A stretch of 64,000 nt of DNA from Phialocephala subalpina (taxonomy: Eukaryota; Ascomycota; Leotiomycetes; Helotiales; Mollisiaceae), in the NCBI GenBank assembly GCA_900073065.1, contig FJOG01000045.1, forward strand, positions 143,116 through 207,115, in the 5' to 3' direction. This document shows positions 57,573 through 64,000 of this stretch, piece after piece. Positions within the stretch are counted from its first letter, which is position 1. The number at the start of each line of letters is the position of its first letter. Below the pieces are notes generated by a model. It saw only the letters and a program-made list of their open reading frames with translations. It was not told where the DNA came from and did not search any database. The position numbers and the translations under genes are program-made.

Positions 57573-58309
57573 ATGCTCTCCGCCCTCCAAAACCCCCGGC
57601 AAGCAGCCGCCCAACTGCTGAACTTCGGTCTCATCCTCTCGACCGCATTCATGATGTGGAAAGGCCTCTCCGTTATCGCCGACTCTCCCTCTCCAATAGT
57701 CGTCGTTCTGTCCGGATCTATGTATGACAAATTCTTCCCTTTATTTCAAGAGATTTTCAGAGCAGAACTCTGCGCGACTACTGCGAACTCGGCTCCTTAG
57801 CTCCTTGACTCCCAGATCATTCTCTAAATCTCATACTAACTTATCTAAGGGAGCCTGCATTCCAGAGAGGAGATCTGTTGTTCCTTTGGAACCGAAACTT
57901 CTTTGAGGAGACGAAGGTTGGGGAGATTGTGGTGTATAATGTGAAGGGGAAGGATATTCCGATTGTTCATCGGTTGGTGCGGAAATTTGGTACTGGGTAC
58001 GCTCCCTTTTACTAAAATTCGCAAGTCCGGTGTTCTTGGTTGTGTGGGAAATTGTCTGCGGATACATGGCTAATATGGGATTGCAGAGACGAAGCAAAGA
58101 TTCTTACGAAAGGAGACAATAATCTGGCAGACGACACCGAGCTCTACGCACGCGGACAAGACTACCTCGAGCGGAAGGACATCATTGGCAGTGTGGTGGG
58201 ATACATTCCATTCGTGGGCTACGTGACGATTATGCTGAGCGAGCACCCATGGTTGAAGACGGTAATGCTGGGAATAATGGGCTTGGTGGTCGTATTGCAG
58301 AGAGAATAA
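57573..58309 (+). CDS. SEC11: Signal peptidase complex catalytic subunit Sec11
   Basis: Predicted 172-aa protein, the usual length, from exons 57573-57721, 57850-57996 and 58087-58309 (introns 128 and 90 bp). One N-terminal membrane anchor ([20 protein letters not shown]) is followed by the catalytic Ser in VVLSGSMEP (split by intron 1), the GDLLFLWN box, the catalytic His in IPIVHRLV, the KGDNN box and a C-terminal hydrophobic segment ([15 protein letters not shown]). Sec11 is the ER-membrane type I signal peptidase with a Ser-His-Asp arrangement that removes signal peptides from secretory proteins. All key residues are present. An essential housekeeping gene in yeasts. Confidence 0.93.
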
Positions 58310-58880
58310 TGGCATGGTTTTACGGCAGGCGTTTGGAGGAATACCCAAATGTATGATATCAAAAGTCAATGCACCTGGGAATAGGACAATAGCATGACAT
58401 ATCAAATGCATATTGCTTCGGCCGTCGAATTGGGCTGTGCGCAAATATCCAAGCCACCCACGTATTTTGAGAATGCTGCCACACACACATCTTTCAAACT
58501 GGGCTTGGGAAACATCTCCACAACCCCTCCAAATATTCCTAAGCATCAAATTGTTCTTCGAGACGTGGGACATTAGTCAGCTTTGGTCTGTTGACAAATT
58601 TCCTCTTCAGAAACTCCACAGCCTTGTTCCACCACTAGCGCCTGCGGAGCGACAGGGATTAGGTTCCAAGCTCCATCTCCAAACTTTCTGGACTCTGACG
58701 TGAAGCAAGATTCCAAACACACAACAAAGGGTACAAAATTTCAGAAGTATTTAATCGACTGTTCCTGCGACTAGATTCCTCTTCTATAACGAACATCTGT
58801 TATTGTCCTTCGACCTCAAGTACATCTGCAGCCAGCCTAAACTTCCTCCAACTACCCCACTATCCTAGCTGTTAGGCACT
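58310..58880. other. Intergenic between SEC11 and the E2 gene
   Basis: About 570 bp, containing the SEC11 3' end and the E2 promoter. A GTGGGACATT half-site of the repeat described at 56405-57083 occurs near 58567. Nothing else recognised. Confidence 0.35.
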
Positions 58881-59475
58881 ATGACACAGAAGAGGATCAC
58901 CAAGGTATGCTTTACGCCCCCCAAATACTATCTCTTGAATATGGCAGACAGTCCCCTAAGAAAATCAGGACACTGACAGCTTCCCAGGAGCTCCAAGAGG
59001 TGTTGGCAACTCCCCCACCAGGCATCAAAGTCAACCTAGTCGACGAAAGCAATGTCCACAACTGGAACATCATAATGGACGGCCCAGCCGACTCTCCCTA
59101 CGCTGTACATTCCCCTTTCTCTCCCCCGTCAACCCTCTAACTAACAAATCATCTCCCCAGGGCGGCAAATTCCAACTCCTCCTCGTCCTCCCACCCGAAT
59201 ATCCATTCAAGCCCCCCAAGATCAACTTCAAAACCCGCATCTACCACCCAAACGTCACCTTCGACGAACACGGAAGTATGTGTATCGGAATCCTGAAATC
59301 AGAAGCATGGAAGCCAAGCTCTCGAATCCCTAACGTCTTGACTGCTATCCAACAACTTCTTCTCGAGCCCGTACCTGATGATGCGCTGGAGCAAGCTACA
59401 GCCCAAAAGTTCAAGGAGGATAGAAAAGCGTATGATAAGGAGGCGAGAGAGATGACAAAGAAATACGCAAAGTGA
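58881..59475 (+). CDS. E2 ubiquitin-conjugating enzyme
   Basis: Predicted 151-aa UBC-core protein from exons 58881-58904, 58988-59104 and 59161-59475 (introns 83 and 56 bp). Short N-terminus MTQKRITK, then IIMDGPADSPYAGGKFQL, the P-P-E-Y-PFKPPK loop, the HPN-V element (IYHPNVTFDEHG), active-site Cys in GSMCIGILKSEAW and the C-terminal helices QQLLLEPVPDDAL and YDKEAREMTKKYAK. The HPN and Cys motifs are intact. It accepts ubiquitin from E1 as a Cys thioester and passes it to substrates with an E3. The WKPSSRIPNVL stretch after the Cys differs from the canonical UBC4/5 subgroup, so I give no symbol. Confidence 0.9.
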
Positions 59476-59500
59476 ATGTCCCCGAGAAGCCGGGGACTTT
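59475..59500. repeat. Isolated copy of the AATGTCC inverted repeat
   Basis: AATGTCCCC-GAGAAGCC-GGGGACTTT, starting on the last base of the E2 stop codon; a 9-bp arm with one mismatch. Same core as the array at 56405-57083. Half-sites GGGACATT and AATGTCCCC follow near 59591 and 59709. Confidence 0.6.
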
Positions 59501-60493
59501 CAGAATGGGCTGGAAAGAGGCTGGGAGAGTAGCAGAGCTGAGGTCTCATGAAAATGATGCATACGAGCGTTTTGATTGTACCACGGCGTTCGGGACATTC
59601 AGAGCAGTCATGAACTTTAGAGGTCTGCATCGCGGGCGTGGAATTACTTTTGCAACCCAAATGGTCCTTTTCCGAGCCCGTGCTATTTTTCTCTGTTTTT
59701 GTCCATTTGAATGTCCCCGCCACTGTCAGTAACTGTCAACAGCGACGAACCTCACCAGCTTGGCATTTCAACATCAAACTCCCCGCAGGCTTACTGGCAG
59801 TGGATCTCTAACTCAATTCGAGACAATTTCGAATAACTCCAATAGCCTTGCAACGTCCTTCTCCACTTTCGCGTTAAACAGCGAAGATCCCATCTTCCCA
59901 AAAAACGATACAGGGGGCCAGCAGCGCGTATCAGCCAGTGAGATTTGAGAACGCTCATGCAGTTATCCGTCACTATGCCCAAAGTATGCCTGCTAAACCT
60001 CGAAAACCAACACCGTCTCTCCAATAGTTTTCTCTCCCAGCAATTAAAGATTATATTAAATTATTCAAATCTGACCTCAGTGCAACGTGCCTTTTCAATA
60101 GACTTTGTTCAAATTGTTTGCACAAGAACTTTATGCGCGCTCTGTGACAGTTCTGATTCATCGGAAAAGGAACCTGACCTGGGTCATCTGGGTAATATCA
60201 GCTTCTGCTTGGACCACCGCAATCACGAAACATCCGGGATCAGATCCCCAAAACAAAATACACAAAACACAAACTTCTATCCCTGGACTCAATTGACCTC
60301 GTTTTCGACCTTCGACATCTGCCAGAGCTGGTACGGACACTCTTCTCGACAATTGCATCCTCAAAGGACGGAATAGCAGACCGACATTCAGCGCGTATGG
60401 ATCTCTGATACTTGGAACAAGGGTTGCGACATCGACCGGGTTTCTGGACCTCAAGTGGAGGCCCAACGCCCTGGCAGAGGAATTGGAGATAAA
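59501..60493. other. Intergenic before the TBC gene
   Basis: About 1 kb; carries two half-sites of the inverted repeat but no defensible gene. The last few hundred bases should be the TBC gene promoter and leader. Confidence 0.4.
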
Positions 60494-63070
60494 ATGAACA
60501 TGGCAAATGGATACAATGGCGCTGGGACGTCGGACTCCTTCAATGTCGAAGACGCTCACGTCAGAAGGCAGCGAAGCATGAAGTTTAGCCTTTACCCAGC
60601 TGGACCAGCTCGTCCTCGAACAGCTTCCAAAAGCTCAACACCCTCTGGCCCCACCACGCCTGTATCTCCAACTGCACCGCAGACTCCTCATCAATTCCTG
60701 CCTTCGAGAGAGGAATCTCTGCAGTATCAGCGACCGTATACCTCGCATCATCCGCAGTCCCAGGAATCGAGAGCTTACACCTCGCCTGCGGCTCAGCACA
60801 ACCTCCACAAGAGACCGTCGGAGGCATCACGTCTACGGGCACTGAATAATGGCTACAGATCCCAATCCTCAGATGGAAGAAATACCCCAGAACGGCGGAA
60901 TCACACCCCAGAGCCAGCACACATAGACAACTTCTCCCGACCTCGAGCCCCCAGTCTCCGCCGCCGAAACGATTCCCCCAAGCCTCTGATTCACAACGCT
61001 GCCACCTTCCCCCTACAAATCGAAGAAGAACGAACACCTACAGATCTTGCCTCTTCGCGAGATAGAGGGTTCTCAGCCTCGTCTTCCCAATCTGCAGTGA
61101 ACGTGGCGTCCCATCCTCTACGGCCTTCTCCTTCGATCCCCGACTACGGTGCTCCGGACTCAATATACTCTCGCCAACGAAATCTCAATAATCCAGCTTA
61201 CAGACAGCAACAAAGGCGAGATATCAGCGGAGCAGACAGCGTATACTCCGCCCAACGCCGCGAACCAATCATCCGCCCCGGTTTCGACAGCGAAGAAGTA
61301 CGAGCTAGCTTTCGCTCAGCCTTGACCACAAACTCCAGTTTCCTAGGCACAAGTGGGACAGAACGAAGTAGTGTTTTAACAAAGAGCAGTTCGGCGACTT
61401 CTATCTATGGGAGGGATGAGGGCATGAGTGTGGATGATGCGATTGGGATGTATGAGGGTGGCTTCCAGACGGATTCTGGTGTTGAGGATAATTACTCTGT
61501 GAGGACGAGACCGATAACGCAGGATTCGGAGAGGAAGAGGATATCGGGGTTGGAGGAGGCGATGAATGATATGCTAATGGTGCCGCCGTCTAATGTAATC
61601 ATGAGGGATTCGACGCAGATATTCAGTATGAATAATGGGAGAAGTACGCCGAGCCCGGAGCCTACTCCAAGGGACATTGCAAGGGACTTCCCGCGGGAGG
61701 AGAAGTTGGAGGTTCAGGAGAAATACTTCGATCAACAACCACTGAGTCCTACCCGACCCACGACAGGGCGGCCTACGACAGGACGACCTAATACTGGGAG
61801 GCCTGTCACAAGAGCATCGACTGAACCATTTGACGAATCCAGGGATCGGTATGGATTTAAGAAGAAAAGTCAACATATTTCACTGGAGCAGTACGAAGCC
61901 TGGAACGGGCCATACAAAGAACATCTTGCTCGACGGCGAAAGAAATGGGTAGCTCTAATGAAAGATTCGAGTCTCCCATCGGACAAACCAGAACGATTTC
62001 CACCACAGTCTACCAGGGTGAAGAGGTTCATACGGAAAGGTATACCGCCAGACTGGAGAGGTGCTGCTTGGTGGTATTACGCTGGGGGTCCCAAAATGCT
62101 TGCCCTACATCCTGGGGAGTATAATATTCTGGTACAAAAAGCTGAAGCTGGAGGAGTGAGTGAAACGGACGACGAGATCATCGAGCGGGATCTGAATCGT
62201 ACATTTCCGGACAATATCAAGTTCAAACCAGACACTCCACCAGGCGATGCTCGAGATAGTGTACGTTCCGTCAAGGAGCCGGAGACCCCAATAGTTCAGT
62301 CACTGAGGAGGGTCCTTCAAGCATTCTCGATACAGAATCCGAAAATTGGGTATTGTCAGTCACTCAACTTCCTGGCTGGGCTTCTGCTCTTGTTCATGAA
62401 CGAGGAGAAGTCGTTCTGGATGCTCAATATCATCACGCGAGTCTACCTCCCAGGAACCCACGAGCTGAATCTCGAAGGCGCAAATGTTGATCTCGGTGTC
62501 CTAATGTCTAGCATCAAGGACAATATGCCAGCCATCTGGGCTAAAATTGGTGGCGAGCTTGATGGATCTTCAGTGCCACACTCCCATCTCCGACTTCCTC
62601 CCATCACGCTTTGCACAACAGCCTGGTTCATGTCCTGCTTCATCGGCACCCTGCCAATCGAGAGTACTCTCCGGGTCTGGGACTGTTTCTTCTACGAAGG
62701 CTCAAAGACGCTCTTCCGAATCGCAATGACAATCTTCAAGCTAGGTGAACAGGAGATCAAGGCAGTCAGCGACCCGATGGAGATCTTCCAGGTTGTGCAG
62801 ACAATTCCAAGACGATTGATCGACTGCAACACGGTCATGGAAACTTGTTACAAGCGACGAAATGGATTCGGACATCTCAGCCAGGACACGATCGAGAAAG
62901 GTCGTGCGGAGCGCAGAAAAGGTTATGCCGAGGAACGAGAGCGCGAACAGCGTGAGCAGTCGGGACAAGTAGCTGGGACGACTGGACTTGGAAGACAAGG
63001 TACGAGGAAAGGTGGTGGTCTTACCTTCGGACGAAAGAAACGCGCCATGGGACTGGCTGTAGAGGTCTAA
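60494..63070 (+). CDS. TBC-domain Rab GTPase-activating protein
   Basis: Single large exon; the first ATG in the open frame is 60494, giving 858 aa. The N-terminal ~480 residues are Ser/Pro/Arg-rich and probably disordered. The TBC domain begins at IRKGIPPDWRGAAWWYYAGG and contains the Arg-finger block ERDLNRTFPDN and the Gln-finger GYCQSLNFLAG, both needed for dual-finger GAP catalysis, then FWMLNIITRVYLPGTHELNL, TTAWFMSCFIGTLP and LRVWDCFFYEGSKTLFRI. The tail is basic (GLTFGRKKRAMG). Such proteins speed GTP hydrolysis by Rab GTPases in vesicle traffic; the Rab partner cannot be named. A TTTRGRP-like tandem (TGRPTTGRPNTGRP) lies before the domain. The open frame extends upstream without ATG, so an extra exon is possible. 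Confidence 0.88.
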   Translation: MNMANGYNGAGTSDSFNVEDAHVRRQRSMKFSLYPAGPARPRTASKSSTPSGPTTPVSPTAPQTPHQFLPSREESLQYQRPYTSHHPQSQESRAYTSPAAQHNLHKRPSEASRLRALNNGYRSQSSDGRNTPERRNHTPEPAHIDNFSRPRAPSLRRRNDSPKPLIHNAATFPLQIEEERTPTDLASSRDRGFSASSSQSAVNVASHPLRPSPSIPDYGAPDSIYSRQRNLNNPAYRQQQRRDISGADSVYSAQRREPIIRPGFDSEEVRASFRSALTTNSSFLGTSGTERSSVLTKSSSATSIYGRDEGMSVDDAIGMYEGGFQTDSGVEDNYSVRTRPITQDSERKRISGLEEAMNDMLMVPPSNVIMRDSTQIFSMNNGRSTPSPEPTPRDIARDFPREEKLEVQEKYFDQQPLSPTRPTTGRPTTGRPNTGRPVTRASTEPFDESRDRYGFKKKSQHISLEQYEAWNGPYKEHLARRRKKWVALMKDSSLPSDKPERFPPQSTRVKRFIRKGIPPDWRGAAWWYYAGGPKMLALHPGEYNILVQKAEAGGVSETDDEIIERDLNRTFPDNIKFKPDTPPGDARDSVRSVKEPETPIVQSLRRVLQAFSIQNPKIGYCQSLNFLAGLLLLFMNEEKSFWMLNIITRVYLPGTHELNLEGANVDLGVLMSSIKDNMPAIWAKIGGELDGSSVPHSHLRLPPITLCTTAWFMSCFIGTLPIESTLRVWDCFFYEGSKTLFRIAMTIFKLGEQEIKAVSDPMEIFQVVQTIPRRLIDCNTVMETCYKRRNGFGHLSQDTIEKGRAERRKGYAEEREREQREQSGQVAGTTGLGRQGTRKGGGLTFGRKKRAMGLAVEV

Positions 63071-63482
63071 TGCCGTGGTGAAGATGGGACAACGAATGAT
63101 TAATTTAGACCTTATGCATGGGCTTCTTCTGACACATAGATTTGGGGTAAAGATGGGATGGGATGTGTTCATGATGTTACGACTTTTCGGTGCATATTGA
63201 TTGGAGTTGGGTGGAGCAAAATAGCATAAATAGTCAGGTTTGCGGATTTGAGTGAGCAGACGTGCGAATATCATAGCTTTAATGCAATCATATTTGCATC
63301 TTCAACGCCCCTTGTCAGACTGAGAAGTTGATTGCAATGTTCGTTGTTGCGAGTGACATCGAGGAGCGACTTTGGTGTTGCTGCGCCAACCTCAACCGAG
63401 AATCGCGACCCCAAAGAAAACATTGACTTTCTCCAACTTCAAGAACATCGTCACACGAACATCGCCACCTCAACAACAAAAA
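63071..63482. other. Intergenic before the kinesin gene
   Basis: About 410 bp with the TBC gene 3' end and the kinesin promoter; nothing specific seen. Confidence 0.35.
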
Positions 63483-64000
63483 ATGGAACAACCACAGAAA
63501 TCGCAAAGCGCACTCTTCCAAGTCTATCTACGACTGCGACCTCCTCCACCAGGCCAAGCTGCTTCAGAGCGATTCCTGACAGTCGAAGAAGCAAGAAACG
63601 ATGCGCCGCCGACACATATTACGCTCAATCCTCCGAATGATAATCGACGACGCGCGGTAGAGAAATTTGCGTTTACGGAAGTGTTTGAGGAAGATTCGAA
63701 TCAGTTGGATTTGTTTCATGGGACGGGTGTGTTGCCGCTGGTTGAGGGAGTTCTTGGACCGAATGGGGGTGAGGGGAGGGATGGATTACTTGCGACGTTG
63801 GGTGTTACTGGGAGTGGAAAGGTATGGCAGACATGCTTTGACATCCACAAACCAAATACTAACGAGAGAAAAGAGCCATACAATTCTTGGATCTCGCACA
63901 CAGCGCGGCCTAACCCAGCTCGCCCTCGATGTCCTCTTCCGCTCCATCTCGAACAACATCCTTGATCCATCCACCTCCACCTCTCTACACGCCACAGTCG
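63483..64000 (+). CDS. Kinesin-like motor protein, 5' part (cut by window edge)
   Basis: Exon 1 63483-63821 and exon 2 from 63874 (52-bp intron) running off the window. The start MEQPQKSQSALFQVYLRLRP contains the first motor-domain strand (V-Y-L-R-L-R-P). It is followed by FAFTEVFEED, LPLVEGVLGPNGGEGRDGLL and the P-loop TLGVTGSGK joined by splicing to SHTILGS (kinesin consensus GQTGSGKT; here GVTGSGKS). An extended insert between the first strand and the P-loop is as in some fungal kinesins of the KIF20/MKLP-like type; subfamily not decided. Microtubule motor; the rest of the motor and tail lie outside. Confidence 0.82.

Overview
The window is nuclear DNA from a filamentous ascomycete (Pezizomycotina; a Leotiomycete is my guess, not shown by the sequence). 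Evidence: most genes carry several 46-107 bp GT..AG introns with CTAAC-like branch points; the families are typical of filamentous fungi (DUF6594, DUF8021, PDR-type ABCG transporter, NRPS-like A-T-R reductase, Sec11, TBC and kinesin genes); and three AT-rich blocks plus one retrotransposon carry the C-to-T / G-to-A decay left by repeat-induced point mutation (RIP). No bacterial-style operon, rRNA, CRISPR array or convincing tRNA was seen.

Layout. (1) 1-6 kb: RIP-eroded margin with a spliced retropepsin-like gene (1746-3322, -) and a four-exon DUF6594 membrane protein gene (3830-4898, +), closed by an AT-rich block at 5.1-6.05 kb. (2) 6-43 kb: an accessory island. In order: a Ser-rich protein with a degenerate retropepsin-like N-terminus; a decayed M20D amidohydrolase (-) beside an intact paralogue (+); an EthD-like protein; a MATE exporter; a 2-oxoglutarate/Fe(II) oxygenase with one frameshift; an MFS transporter with one in-frame TAG; a guanine-deaminase-like amidohydrolase; a full-length PDR ABC transporter; an MFS relic; a secreted DUF8021 protein; two small hypothetical genes; a three-domain NRPS-like carboxylate reductase; and a large SLIP-GC/dynamin-like GTPase. 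(3) 43.6-54.5 kb: an AT-rich block, then an array of decaying paralogues encoding two N-terminal membrane segments and a coiled coil. The array is split by a 6.4-kb Ty1/Copia element with 201-bp LTRs and a 5-bp target duplication. (4) 55-64 kb: compact core genes: a multi-pass membrane protein, SEC11, an E2 ubiquitin-conjugating enzyme, a TBC Rab-GAP and the start of a kinesin.

How the genes may work together: the island combines one core-type biosynthetic enzyme (A-T-R reductase), possible tailoring or catabolic enzymes (2OG oxygenase, M20D hydrolase, EthD-like protein, deaminase) and three exporter or transporter classes. This could be a dispersed secondary-metabolite or detoxification region, but no pathway-specific regulator was found and several members carry lesions, so co-function is inference only.

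Points most worth a second look: the split membrane/coiled-coil family, a run of about eight AATGTCC...GGACATT inverted repeats upstream of the 55-kb membrane-protein gene, RIP-type stops in the Copia element, and the single-lesion transporter and oxygenase genes.
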